Below, piece by piece: positions 8,402 through 16,229 of a stretch of DNA of 64,000 bases (the stretch's first letter is position 1; each line of letters begins with the position of its first letter). The notes under the pieces are model-generated. The model searched no databases, was not told the origin of the DNA, and saw only the letters and a list, made by a program, of their open reading frames with translations. The stretch lies in NCBI RefSeq assembly GCF_016742135.1, contig NZ_JACVCG010000002.1:186001-250000 (forward strand), given 5' to 3'. Made by a program: the position numbers and the translations under genes. Origin of the DNA: Brevundimonas sp. (lineage in GTDB: Bacteria > Pseudomonadota > Alphaproteobacteria > Caulobacterales > Caulobacteraceae).

Positions 8402-9565
8402 ATGACCGACCGCAAGAACCGCCCGGGATTCTCGACGCGCGCCATCCACGCGGGACAACGCCCGGACCCGACGACCGGGGCGGTGATGACGCCGATCTAC
8501 GCCACCTCGACCTATGCCCAGGAAAGCCCCGGGGTGAACAAGGGCTATGAGTATGCGCGGGGCAAGAACCCGACGCGCGAGGCGTTCGAGGCCTGTATCG
8601 CGGACCTGGAGGGCGGCACGCACGGCTTTGGCTTTGCCAGCGGCATGGCGGCGACCTCGACAGCGCTGGAGCTGCTGGACGCCGGCAGCCACATCGTCAC
8701 GGGCGATGACCTGTACGGCGGCTCGTGGCGGCTGTTCGAGCGGGTTCGGCGGCGGTCGATGGGGCTGGACTTCGCCTATGTGGACATGGCCGACCCGGCG
8801 ACGGTCGAGGCGGCCATCACCGACCGGACCCGGATGCTCTGGGTCGAGACCCCGACCAATCCGCTGATGAAGCTGGCCGACATCGCGGCGCTTTCGAAGA
8901 TCGCGAAGGCGAGGGGGCTGATCCTGGTAGTCGACAACACGTTTGCCACGCCCTTCTGCCAGCAGCCGATCAGCCTGGGGGCCGACATCGTCATGCACTC
9001 GGCGACCAAGTATCTGAACGGGCACTCGGACATCGTGGGCGGGGTGCTGGTGACGGCCAACCCCGAGCTGGCGACGCAGCTGAAGTTTCTGCAGAACTCG
9101 GTCGGCGGCATCATGGGCCCGTTCGATGCCTTCCTGGCCAATCGGGGGCTGAAGACGCTGGGCCTGCGGATGAAGGCCCACTGCGAGAACGCCCTGGCGG
9201 TGGCGCGCTGGCTGGAGACCCGCAGGGGCGTGGCCCGGGTCATCTATCCCGGCCTGATCAGCCATCCGGGGCATGAGCTGGCGGCGCGCCAGATGAGCGG
9301 CGGGTTCGGCGGCATGGTCAGCGTGGTGATCGACGGCGATCTGGAGCGGACGCGCCGGGTGCTGGAGCGGGTCGAGGTCTTCACCCTGGCCGAGTCGCTG
9401 GGCGGGGTCGAAAGCCTGATCAACCACCCGGCCATCATGACCCACGCCTCGGTGCCGAAGGAGGTCCGCGAGGCGGGGGGCGTCACCGACAGCCTGATCC
9501 GCCTGTCCGTCGGGGTCGAGGACGTCGACGACCTGATCTCCGATCTGGATCAGGCACTGGGCTAG
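8402..9565 (+). CDS. Cystathionine gamma-lyase/gamma-synthase family PLP enzyme
   Basis: A 387-residue Cys/Met metabolism PLP enzyme with the Schiff-base lysine Lys203 in SATKYLNGHSD, the YARGKNPTRE phosphate-binding element of the neighbouring subunit and the ETPTNP motif. Sequence alone does not separate gamma-lyase, gamma-synthase and beta-lyase. Clustering with cystathionine beta-synthase favours gamma-lyase, completing homocysteine-to-cysteine conversion. The 3' end overlaps the small minus-strand gene by four bases. Confidence 0.85.
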   Translation: MTDRKNRPGFSTRAIHAGQRPDPTTGAVMTPIYATSTYAQESPGVNKGYEYARGKNPTREAFEACIADLEGGTHGFGFASGMAATSTALELLDAGSHIVTGDDLYGGSWRLFERVRRRSMGLDFAYVDMADPATVEAAITDRTRMLWVETPTNPLMKLADIAALSKIAKARGLILVVDNTFATPFCQQPISLGADIVMHSATKYLNGHSDIVGGVLVTANPELATQLKFLQNSVGGIMGPFDAFLANRGLKTLGLRMKAHCENALAVARWLETRRGVARVIYPGLISHPGHELAARQMSGGFGGMVSVVIDGDLERTRRVLERVEVFTLAESLGGVESLINHPAIMTHASVPKEVREAGGVTDSLIRLSVGVEDVDDLISDLDQALG

Positions 9566-9768
9566 GCCGGGCCGTCCGCCTCGGCAGCGGCGTAGTGCTC
9601 GCGGCACAGGTCGCGGAGGGCGGCGTTGAGGGTGCCGCCATACAGCGACTCACGGATCCGTTCGTAGCCTTCGAGTTTCAGCTGGATCTTGATATCACCG
9701 ACGGTCCGGCATCGGCCCTCGCGCGCCAGCTGATAGGCGCGCTCGAGTGTCGTGGGTCGAAAGGTCAT
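9562..9768 (-). CDS. Small conserved-looking protein of unknown function (68 aa)
   Basis: A compact 68-residue charged protein with one cysteine pair region (GRCRTVG and DLCREHY) and predicted helices. The TVGDIKIQLKLEGYE segment resembles short helix-turn-helix-like proteins, but I cannot name a family. A perfect 12-base palindrome, CCCTATATAGGG, sits two bases upstream of its ATG and may be the promoter and/or an operator, which would make the transcript nearly leaderless. It overlaps the end of the gamma-lyase-type gene on the other strand by four bases. Confidence 0.6.
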   Translation of the reverse strand: MTFRPTTLERAYQLAREGRCRTVGDIKIQLKLEGYERIRESLYGGTLNAALRDLCREHYAAAEADGPA

Positions 9769-9770
9769 GC

Positions 9771-9782
9771 CCCTATATAGGG
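9771..9782 (-). promoter_or_regulatory. 12-base perfect palindrome before the 68-aa gene
   Basis: CCCTATATAGGG ends two bases before the start codon of the small gene. TATATA is a good -10-like core and the symmetry would suit a dimeric regulator. No matching -35 at normal spacing was found, so its role is uncertain. Confidence 0.35.
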
Positions 9783-9796
9783 ACTAAGGCCAAGGT

Positions 9797-10495
9797 TTAG
9801 AAGTAGAAGCCGACGTTGGCGACGAGGGCGGAGCCGTACTGGTCGCCGAACAGGGACGGGTCGGCGTCGGTGTCGTGGTAGCGCAGATCGAGGTCGATGG
9901 CCCGGGTCAGCTGCCAGGTCACGCCCACGTCCCAGCCGGTATAGTCCACCGACAGATCCTGCTCGCGGCGACCGATGCCGGCCGAGAGGGCGGTGTCCAG
10001 CGTCAGGTCCCAGCGGGCGCGCGCCTCGACCCAGGTCCAGGCCTCGGTCGTTCCCATGCCGTCGGGCGAGTACTGAAACCGCAGCTTGCCCGTTGCCGGG
10101 CCGATGGCGCGGCTGACGTCGGCGGTCAGTTCCCAGGCCTCATCGTCCGTGCCCGGATTGGAGTCGAGCCGCCACTTGTGGGTGACGTTGAGGTCCAGGT
10201 CGAAGCCCGCGACCTGGGGCCGGGCGCCGAAGCCCAGTTCGACTTCCACGTCCGAGCCCGCGCTGTCGATGGTCTCGATGCCGGGCCCGCCGTAGAAGAA
10301 GCCGTCGCCGCTGGTCCATTCCGCCAGACCCCAGACGAAGGGATTGGTGTCCGACTTGGAGACCTGTTTGGAGCGATTGTCCGTCCCCAGACCGACGCCG
10401 TACTCCCAGCTGCCCCCCGACAGGCTCTGGGCGAGGGCGGGGGAGGCGACGACCGAGGCGGTCAGCGCCGCAAGGGCGATCAGGACAGGGCGCAT
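9797..10495 (-). CDS. TorF-type putative porin, outer membrane protein
   Basis: A 232-residue protein with a clear Sec signal peptide (MRPVLIALAALTASVVASPALAQ; cleavage after ALA). The mature part has alternating beta-strand character and ends in NVGFYF, a terminal aromatic typical of BAM-inserted barrels. Features such as the early GVGLGTDNRSKQVSKSD segment fit the TorF/TIGR02001 putative porin family. The chosen ATG follows GGAG by five bases; the longer open frame upstream is arginine-rich and would hide the signal. A second family member lies at 12864-13547. Confidence 0.75.
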   Translation of the reverse strand: MRPVLIALAALTASVVASPALAQSLSGGSWEYGVGLGTDNRSKQVSKSDTNPFVWGLAEWTSGDGFFYGGPGIETIDSAGSDVEVELGFGARPQVAGFDLDLNVTHKWRLDSNPGTDDEAWELTADVSRAIGPATGKLRFQYSPDGMGTTEAWTWVEARARWDLTLDTALSAGIGRREQDLSVDYTGWDVGVTWQLTRAIDLDLRYHDTDADPSLFGDQYGSALVANVGFYF

Positions 10496-10535
10496 GGGAA
10501 CTCCGGCGTGTCGGGTCGACAGAAACGCCGCCCCC

Positions 10536-11468
10536 TTAGCCGAAGTTGCTGTCCCTGGCGAATTGCTCCGAAGCCTGACGGTATTCCTGTTGCATGCGCG
10601 CCACGAGGTCCGCGACGGGCAGAACATCGTGGACGCCGCCCGATCCCTGACCGGCGGACCAGACAGTCTTCCAGGCCTTGGCCTCATCGGCCATGTCCAG
10701 CTTGTGTTCGGGCAGGGTCCTGGGGTCGATGCCGTTCTCGATCAGCGAGGGCGTCAGGAAGTTGGCGGGAATGCCCGAGACGGCGGGGGTATAGGTGATG
10801 TCCGAGGCGCCGGCGTCGACGATCATCTGCTTGTAGGCGCTCTGGGCCATCGACTCGGTCGTCGAGATGAAGCGGGTGCCCATATAGGCGAAGTCGGCCC
10901 CCAGCATGCGGGTGGCGGCGATGTCGCGGCCGGTCGACAGACAGCCCGACAGGATCAGGGTGCCGTCAAAGAAGCTGCGCACCTCCTCGATCAGGGCAAA
11001 GGGATTGATCACGCCTGCGTGGCCGCCCGCGCCGTTGGCCACCAGGATCAGGCCGTCGACCCCGGCCTCGGCGGCCTTCCGCGCATGGCGGACATTGGCG
11101 ATGTCGTGGAACACCACCCCGCCATAGCCGTGGACGGCATCGACCACATCGCGCACTGCGCCCAGCGAGGTGATGATCAGCGGCACCTGTTCCTCGACCG
11201 AGACCATCATGTCGGCCATCAGGCGGGGGTTGGTCGGATGGACGATGTGGTTGACGCCGAACGCGGCGGCATCGGGTTTCAGCCGCGCCTTGATGTCCTT
11301 GAGCCATTCCCGATAGCCCTCGGTGGTCCGCTGGTTCAGCGACGGGAAGGTGCCGATGACACCGGCATTGCAGGCCTCGACCACCAGATCCGGCCCGGAG
11401 ACCAGAAACATGGGCGCCGCGATCACCGGCAGCTTCAGCCCCTTTTGCAGGGAAGCGGGAATGGTCAT
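10536..11468 (-). CDS. Nitronate monooxygenase (2-nitropropane dioxygenase family)
   Basis: A 310-residue TIM-barrel flavoenzyme. It starts with the typical PVIAAPMFLVSGPDLV segment and has the FMN-binding and catalytic region ANGAGGHAGV (His as base), then LSGCLSTGRDI and GADFAYMGTRFI for phosphate binding. The family oxidises propionate-3-nitronate and similar alkyl nitronates using O2. It stands alone on the minus strand between the first TorF-like gene and the repeat-rich interval. The N-terminal MTIPASLQKGLKLP matches the usual family start. Confidence 0.88.
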   Translation of the reverse strand: MTIPASLQKGLKLPVIAAPMFLVSGPDLVVEACNAGVIGTFPSLNQRTTEGYREWLKDIKARLKPDAAAFGVNHIVHPTNPRLMADMMVSVEEQVPLIITSLGAVRDVVDAVHGYGGVVFHDIANVRHARKAAEAGVDGLILVANGAGGHAGVINPFALIEEVRSFFDGTLILSGCLSTGRDIAATRMLGADFAYMGTRFISTTESMAQSAYKQMIVDAGASDITYTPAVSGIPANFLTPSLIENGIDPRTLPEHKLDMADEAKAWKTVWSAGQGSGGVHDVLPVADLVARMQQEYRQASEQFARDSNFG

Positions 11469-11565
11469 GGGCGGCTCCTCCGTTGTCTTTGGCTACGGAT
11501 AGACGGCTGTCGCCGGGGAAGGCAACGGTCGAGTAGCGGGCGGTGTGGGGTGGGGGTGAAAAACA

Positions 11566-11656
11566 CCGTCTGAATGGTCTGAACCGTCTGAAATGGGGGA
11601 GGAGGTGGGGAATTCAGACGGTGAAAAGGACCGTCTAACCGTCTGAACCGTCTGAA
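11566..11656. repeat. 9-base repeat cluster 1 (CCGTCTGAA units)
   Basis: Head-to-tail units: CCGTCTGAA, TGGTCTGAA, CCGTCTGAA (11566-11592), then one inverted copy TTCAGACGG (11613-11621), then CCGTCTAA, CCGTCTGAA, CCGTCTGAA (11631-11656). Both forward runs end in ATGG. The pattern is exact enough not to be chance, but its function is unknown. Confidence 0.85.
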
Positions 11657-11689
11657 ATGGACAACTTCCGACAAGGCTTGGTCCTTCTC

Positions 11690-11752
11690 CCGATGGGACC
11701 CGAAGGGCAGCGCGGAGCCTGAGAAGGTGGCGCGTGAGCGCCGGATGAGGGG
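11690..11752 (+). repeat. Degenerate copy of the CCTTCTCCC dispersed element
   Basis: It shares the order CCTTCTCCC ... GAGAAGGTGG, then CGCGTGAGCG, then CCGGATGAGGGG with the copies at 12193 and 12291, but the first stem has a longer insert. I read it as a diverged family member. Confidence 0.55.
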
Positions 11753-11835
11753 CGGCGGCCTCCGTCGGCGACTGTCGTGGCAGGGCCGGTGCGACGGCTC
11801 ACGCCGAAGGTCCCGGAGAGCCCCTCACCCCCTAC

Positions 11836-11857
11836 CCCCTCTCCCACGGGAGAGGGG
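11836..11857. repeat. Intergenic hairpin CCCCTCTCCC / GGGAGAGGGG
   Basis: A perfect ten-base-pair stem with a two-base centre, preceded by CCCCTCACCCCCTA. This resembles short palindromic elements scattered between genes of many proteobacteria. It lies about ten bases before repeat cluster 2. Confidence 0.65.
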
Positions 11858-11866
11858 AAGAATTGA

Positions 11867-11893
11867 CCGTCTGAACCGTCTGAATGGTCTGAA
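11867..11893 (+). repeat. 9-base repeat cluster 2 (CCGTCTGAA units)
   Basis: Three contiguous units, CCGTCTGAA, CCGTCTGAA and TGGTCTGAA, followed by ATCATGG. The unit and its TGGTCTGAA variant are the same as in cluster 1, 210 bases away, so both belong to one repeat family. Confidence 0.85.
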
Positions 11894-12115
11894 ATCATGG
11901 CCGCGTTCCTCCAGCGATGTCGGCAACCGGACAGTATCGGTGGCGCGCGAGCGAGGGCGGGAAGAACGGTTCTGGAAACGGTGGGCCCTTTGAAAGGGTA
12001 GTGGAATTCGGGGGGAGGTTTCATAGCTGGGCGTTCGACCCATCGTCATCCTCGGGCTCGATCCGAGGAACGGTGCCGTCCGCGACGGCTGACGGGAAGG
12101 AAGAAAAGAGGTTCA

Positions 12116-12150
12116 TCACAGCGAACACAGAGGAGACACAGAGAACACAG
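12116..12150 (+). repeat. ACACAGAG purine-rich repeat stretch
   Basis: The bases read as imperfect iterations of ACACAGAGGAGACACAGAG followed by AACACAG. Similar stretches occur between genes in unrelated bacterial genomes. Nothing here indicates a coding or structural role. Confidence 0.5.
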
Positions 12151-12192
12151 CGGGGGTGTGCACGTGGCCAAGGGTCCACCCGACAATTTTAG

Positions 12193-12252
12193 CCCTTCTC
12201 CCTTGGGGGGAGAAGGTGGGCCGCGTGAGCGGCCCGGATGAGGGGGAGAGTT
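12193..12252 (+). repeat. Dispersed two-hairpin element, plus orientation
   Basis: Hairpin 1 is CCTTCTCCC / GGGAGAAGG with a five-base loop. Hairpin 2 is GGGCCGC-GTGA-GCGGCCC. They are followed by GGATGAGGGGGAGA. The same element lies inverted at 12291-12342, so the pair could form a larger cruciform around the roughly 40 bases between them. Confidence 0.7.
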
Positions 12253-12290
12253 GAGAACAGACAGGTCACGTCCCGTGTGGCTGCAAACGT

Positions 12291-12342
12291 CCCCCTCATC
12301 CGTCATGCTCCGCCTGACACCTTCTCCCCCGAGGGGAGAAGG
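12291..12342 (-). repeat. Dispersed element, inverted copy
   Basis: The order here is CCCCCTCATCCG, a middle CGCCTGACA, then CCTTCTCCCC-CGA-GGGGAGAAGG, the reverse arrangement of the neighbouring copy. Its stem lies about 57 bases before the queF start, so it could also affect queF mRNA. Confidence 0.7.
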
Positions 12343-12398
12343 GCCACTGCCGCATCCCGCCATTTTCACCGGCCCCGCAAACCGCTAAAGGCCCCTCC

Positions 12399-12860
12399 AT
12401 GACCACCGACACTTCCGGCCTGAGCCAGCTGGGCGCGCAGACGCACCAACCGACCGATCCCGACTCCGCCCATCTGGAGCGGGTGCCCAATCCGCATGAG
12501 GACACCCTGTATGTGGCGCGCTTTACGGTGCCGGAGTTCACCAGCCTGTGCCCGGTGACGGGCCAGCCGGACTTTGCCCATCTGGTGATCGACTATGTGC
12601 CGGGGGATTGGCTGGTCGAGTCCAAGAGCCTGAAACTGTATCTGACCAGTTTCCGCAACCACGGTGCCTTTCACGAGGATTGCACGGTGGCCATCGGCAA
12701 GCGTCTGGTGGCCCTGCTGGATCCCAAATGGCTGCGGATCGGCGGCTACTGGTACCCGCGCGGCGGCATTCCCATCGACGTCTTCTGGCAGACGGGGGCC
12801 GTGCCCGAGGGGGTGTGGCTGCCGGAGCAGGGCGTACCGGGATATCGCGGGCGGGGGTGA
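12399..12860 (+). CDS. queF: NADPH-dependent 7-cyano-7-deazaguanine reductase (preQ0 reductase)
   Basis: A 153-residue unimodular QueF that reduces preQ0 to preQ1 in queuosine tRNA modification. The nucleophile Cys51 is in [13 protein letters not shown], with Asp58 next to it. The family motif ESKSLKLY (Glu74) binds substrate and NADPH, and HED at 92-94 completes the site. Length and motif order match the short bacterial form. The gene is single and convergent with the second TorF-like gene, only three bases apart. No other queuosine gene is in the window. Confidence 0.93.
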   Translation: MTTDTSGLSQLGAQTHQPTDPDSAHLERVPNPHEDTLYVARFTVPEFTSLCPVTGQPDFAHLVIDYVPGDWLVESKSLKLYLTSFRNHGAFHEDCTVAIGKRLVALLDPKWLRIGGYWYPRGGIPIDVFWQTGAVPEGVWLPEQGVPGYRGRG

Positions 12861-12863
12861 GGC

Positions 12864-13547
12864 CTAGAACCCCACGCCAACGCTGAGCACCACGGCGCTG
12901 TCTTCGGTGTCGCTGTCGACCCAGGCGAGGCCGAGGGTGGCGGGGCCGAAGTCGCGTTCGGCGGCCAGTTTCCAGTCGATCTTACCGTCGGGGGCGAAGC
13001 TGCCGTTCTCGTGGCCCACGGTGGCGCTGACGCTAACCGGCCAGGTGGTCGGGGCATAGTCGAAGCGGGTCCAGAGATAGGTGTTGTCCTGGTCCCCCAG
13101 ACCAGTCTGGGAGGGGGCGTAGATGACACCGAGCGTCCAGGCGGCGGGGCCGATGGAGCGGCCGATCTGGACGGGGAATTCGACATAGTCGACGTCGGTG
13201 CCGTCGGGATAGCGGTTGTCCCACACGCCGACGTCAACATCCCAGCCGCGGACGGTGCCGTACCAGCCGGCGTAGAGGGTCAGCTCGACGCGGGCGCCGT
13301 CGCCGTCGGGGCCAATGCCGTAGTCGTCTATGGTTGAGCCCCAGACCCCGCCGTAAAAGCCGGACTCGTGAATGAGGGTCAGTTCGCCCTGCAGCGCGGG
13401 CTTTTCATCGGACAGGGTGTAGCCCCGGTCACGATAGTCGGAGACGACGGTGGCCTGACCGCTCCAGGTCCAGGGAGACTCCTGGGCCGAGGCGGCGCTC
13501 GCCACGGCCGCGGCGGGGAGGGCGAGGAGCAGGAGGGTGAGACGCAT
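12864..13547 (-). CDS. Second TorF-type putative porin
   Basis: A 227-residue outer-membrane-type protein with signal peptide MRLTLLLLALPAAAVASAASAQ. The mature part (GQATVVSDYRDRGYTLSDEKPALQG, split by strands) resembles TIGR02001 putative porins, and the C-terminus VGVGF ends in Phe as barrels do. It shares architecture with the protein at 9797-10495 but little exact sequence. The start at 13547 lies seven bases after GGAG; an ATG five codons upstream sits before the ribosome site. It diverges from the histidine kinase gene across about 125 bases. Confidence 0.72.
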   Translation of the reverse strand: MRLTLLLLALPAAAVASAASAQESPWTWSGQATVVSDYRDRGYTLSDEKPALQGELTLIHESGFYGGVWGSTIDDYGIGPDGDGARVELTLYAGWYGTVRGWDVDVGVWDNRYPDGTDVDYVEFPVQIGRSIGPAAWTLGVIYAPSQTGLGDQDNTYLWTRFDYAPTTWPVSVSATVGHENGSFAPDGKIDWKLAAERDFGPATLGLAWVDSDTEDSAVVLSVGVGF

Positions 13548-13672
13548 CGATGAACTCCACATGGAGCGGGGACCATGACGCGCAAGGTTTAAGATCGCGT
13601 ATCGCGGGTGCAAGTCTCGCTTAACCATCCCGAATAACGCGATATTATGCGGTGGGGGCGGATGATGATCCC

Positions 13673-15298
13673 ATGTCCGGGGTCCAATTGTCTCACCATC
13701 TGGGTTTGCGCCGTGTTCTGACCGCTGCCTTGCTGGTCGGGGCGCTGGTGCTGGGCGGGGCCATGGGGCTGTTCGCCTATGCCTCGCGCACGGTGGACCG
13801 GGTGCAGCGGGAAAACGAGATCGCCCTGGCCAGCCTGCGCCTCGACCGGATGCAGGAGAGGACGCTGGAAGACGTGCAGTCGGCGGCGGTCTGGAACGAT
13901 GCGGTGCTCGCATTCGACCGCGGGGACCTGGAGTGGATGCAGGTCAACTTCGGCGACTATTATGCCGACTACATGGGCCATGACGTGACCCTGGCCTTTG
14001 ATTCGTCGGGGCAGATGATCCTGGCCTCGCGCGAGAGCGAGCCTGTGCCGGCGGCGGTCGAGGCGGATCTGACCCAGGTGGCGCTGCCGCTGGTGCGGGA
14101 GCTGCAGGCCCGGCACCCCGAGGGCTTTGGCTTTACTGCGGCCCAACACAGGACGGTGGTCGAGCGGGTCGGGGAGGCGACCTATCTGCTGGCCGTGTCA
14201 ACCGTGGTGCCGGAAGACGGCACGGTGGCGCGCGGCGAACGTGATCCCGTGATCGTCTCGGCCCGGAACATCACGGCGGTCGTACACAGTCTGTCGACCG
14301 ATCTGGCGCTGACCGACCCGACGTTCGTGGCCGAGGCGGCCGCGGGACAGGCGGGGCTGCCGGTCATGGATCGCGCGGGGCGGACGTTGGGAGAGCTGGC
14401 CTGGACCCCCGCTCGGCCAGGCGCACGGGTGCTGGCCCAGGCGGCACCGCTACTGGTCGGTCTGGTTCTGGCACTGGTCGGCGCCGCAGGGGTGCTGTGG
14501 GTCCTGCTGAACCGGATCGCGCGGGAAATGGATCGCGCCCGGGCCGAACTGGCCGAGGCGAAGGAGCGGGCTGAAGCCGCCAATGAGGCCAAGACGCGGT
14601 TTCTGGCCAACATCAGTCACGAACTGCGGACACCCCTGAACGGGGTTCTGGGCATGGCCGAGATCATGGAGCACGGCGAGCTGAGCCCCATCCAGCAGAA
14701 GCATCTGAAGATCCTGAAGGCGTCGGGGGCTGACCTGCTGGGCATGATCGAGCAGATCCTGCTGGTGACGCGGCTGGAGCGGGCCGAGGTCAGCATCGAC
14801 ATGGCGCCGTTCAACCTCGACGCCCTGCTGTACGATCTGGCCGGGCAGGCGCGGATGGCCGTCGCCGATCGCGCCATATCGGTGGGCGTCGACGCGGGTG
14901 CTCCCGGCCTGTGGCGCGGGGACGCGAACCATGTGGGCCAGGCCCTGCAGTGTCTGCTGACCAATGCGGCGGACTTCACCCAAAGCGGGGAAATCCGGCT
15001 GACGTCGACGGTTCGGAACGAGGGTGTGGAACTGACGGTGGCCGACACCGGGCCGGGGATCGACCCTGCCTTCCTGCCACGCCTGTTCGACGACTTCGCG
15101 CAAGCCGATGAATCGATCACGCGGGTCCATGAGGGGGCGGGCCTTGGGCTTGCGGTCTGTCGCCGGCTGGTGACCGCCATGGGCGGTACGATCGCGGTGA
15201 ATAGCGTGCTTCAGAAGGGGACAACCTTCACCGTCACCCTGCCCCTGACACGGGCCGAGCCCCTGAAGCCGGCGCTGAACACCCCCTTGGCCGCCTGA
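13673..15298 (+). CDS. Membrane sensor histidine kinase with CHASE4-like sensor
   Basis: A 541-residue hybrid-type kinase without receiver. A TM helix at about 15-38 is followed by an extracytoplasmic domain (about 39-260) resembling CHASE4, with the QSAAVWNDAV and DYYADYMGHDV segments. A second TM (about 265-290), a short coiled coil, and HisKA with the phospho-acceptor His in FLANISHELRTPLN follow. The HATPase motifs are the N box TNAAD, G1 DTGPGID and G2 GAGLGLAV. No response regulator is adjacent, so it is an orphan here. A GTG 21 bases upstream (13652) is an alternative start; neither start has a strong ribosome site. Confidence 0.85.
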   Translation: MSGVQLSHHLGLRRVLTAALLVGALVLGGAMGLFAYASRTVDRVQRENEIALASLRLDRMQERTLEDVQSAAVWNDAVLAFDRGDLEWMQVNFGDYYADYMGHDVTLAFDSSGQMILASRESEPVPAAVEADLTQVALPLVRELQARHPEGFGFTAAQHRTVVERVGEATYLLAVSTVVPEDGTVARGERDPVIVSARNITAVVHSLSTDLALTDPTFVAEAAAGQAGLPVMDRAGRTLGELAWTPARPGARVLAQAAPLLVGLVLALVGAAGVLWVLLNRIAREMDRARAELAEAKERAEAANEAKTRFLANISHELRTPLNGVLGMAEIMEHGELSPIQQKHLKILKASGADLLGMIEQILLVTRLERAEVSIDMAPFNLDALLYDLAGQARMAVADRAISVGVDAGAPGLWRGDANHVGQALQCLLTNAADFTQSGEIRLTSTVRNEGVELTVADTGPGIDPAFLPRLFDDFAQADESITRVHEGAGLGLAVCRRLVTAMGGTIAVNSVLQKGTTFTVTLPLTRAEPLKPALNTPLAA

Positions 15299-15371
15299 CC
15301 GGCGCGCGCGTTTCAGCGCATGCTCATTCTCCGCTCATGATTTGCCGGGCCGGGACTGGTGAAGGCAGGGC

Positions 15372-16229
15372 ATGTCCCTGTCCCATCGCCCCCCGCTTGA
15401 ACGGATCGGTCGCCGCTGGCTGTCAGGGGCGCAAGGGTGGGCGGATCGGGGGCGATGGCGGGGATATGCCTTTGAGCTCCTGATGTTCGGGATCAAGCAG
15501 GGATGGGCCTGTCTGTTCGGCGGGCTGTTGCTGGCGTTGATCGTCGCGACCTATCTGCTGTGGCCCGCCGAGGTGCCGGTCGCGCGCTATGATTTTCTGG
15601 TGATCGGGGCGGTGGCGATCCAGGCGGGGATGCTGATCTTCAAGCTGGAGAGCCCTGATGAGGCGCGGGTCATCCTGCTGTTCCATATCGCGGGGACGAT
15701 CATGGAACTGTTCAAGACGGCGCACGGGTCGTGGGTCTATCCCGAGGCGTCGGTGCTGAGGATCGGGGATGTGCCGCTGTTCTCGGGGTTCATGTATGCG
15801 GCGGTCGGCAGCTATATCGCGCGGGTGCAGCGCATCTTTCATATCCGGGTGCGGGACTATCCGCCGCTATGGATGACGGGGGCGCTCGGGGCAGCCATCT
15901 ATCTGAACTTTTTCCTGCACCACTGGCTGCCCGATGTGCGGGGACTATTGTTCCTGATGGTCGGGGTGCTGTTCGGGCGGGGATGGTTCTGGTTCACGCC
16001 GGATCGGCGGCGGCGATCGATGCCTCTGTTGTCGGGTTATGGGCTGGTCGCGCTGTTCATCTGGATCGCCGAGAACGTCGGGACCTTCGCGCGGGCCTGG
16101 ACCTATCCAGGGCAGGAGGCGGGCTGGGAGCCGGTGTCGCTGGACAAGCTGGGCAGCTGGTTCCTGCTGATGATCATCTCGATTGTGCTGGTGTCGCTGG
16201 TGCACCGGCCGGAGGAGGAACCGCGTTAG
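15372..16229 (+). CDS. DUF817 family integral membrane protein
   Basis: A 285-residue polytopic protein with about seven hydrophobic helices. Features such as FELLMFGIKQGWACLFGG near the start, TIMELFKTAHGSWVYPE in the middle and the late NVGTFARAWTYPGQ match the DUF817 family, whose role is unknown. It acts in the inner membrane. It is transcribed alone; its 3' end overlaps the nitroreductase gene on the opposite strand by four bases. Confidence 0.82.
   Translation: MSLSHRPPLERIGRRWLSGAQGWADRGRWRGYAFELLMFGIKQGWACLFGGLLLALIVATYLLWPAEVPVARYDFLVIGAVAIQAGMLIFKLESPDEARVILLFHIAGTIMELFKTAHGSWVYPEASVLRIGDVPLFSGFMYAAVGSYIARVQRIFHIRVRDYPPLWMTGALGAAIYLNFFLHHWLPDVRGLLFLMVGVLFGRGWFWFTPDRRRRSMPLLSGYGLVALFIWIAENVGTFARAWTYPGQEAGWEPVSLDKLGSWFLLMIISIVLVSLVHRPEEEPR

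Larger units (their letters stand above)
11469..12398. other. 930-base gene-free interval rich in short and palindromic repeats
   Basis: No credible gene is present; the open frames here consist of repeat-encoded residues. The interval carries two clusters of a 9-base unit, several stem-loop elements of the CCTTCTCCC/GGGAGAAGG kind, a CCCCTCTCCC/GGGAGAGGGG hairpin and a purine-rich ACACAGAG stretch, each listed separately. Base use in part of it (about 12090-12150) is visibly lower in GC than the flanks. The 3' end is the queF upstream region. Confidence 0.8.

Noticed and set aside
11566..11893. A CRISPR-like array
   Set aside because: The units are nine bases, contiguous and without unique spacers, and no cas gene is nearby.
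11566..11893. Evidence of natural competence by uptake sequences
   Set aside because: The match to the neisserial sequence is nine of ten bases, but the copies are packed in one interval rather than scattered, and the host is of another class.
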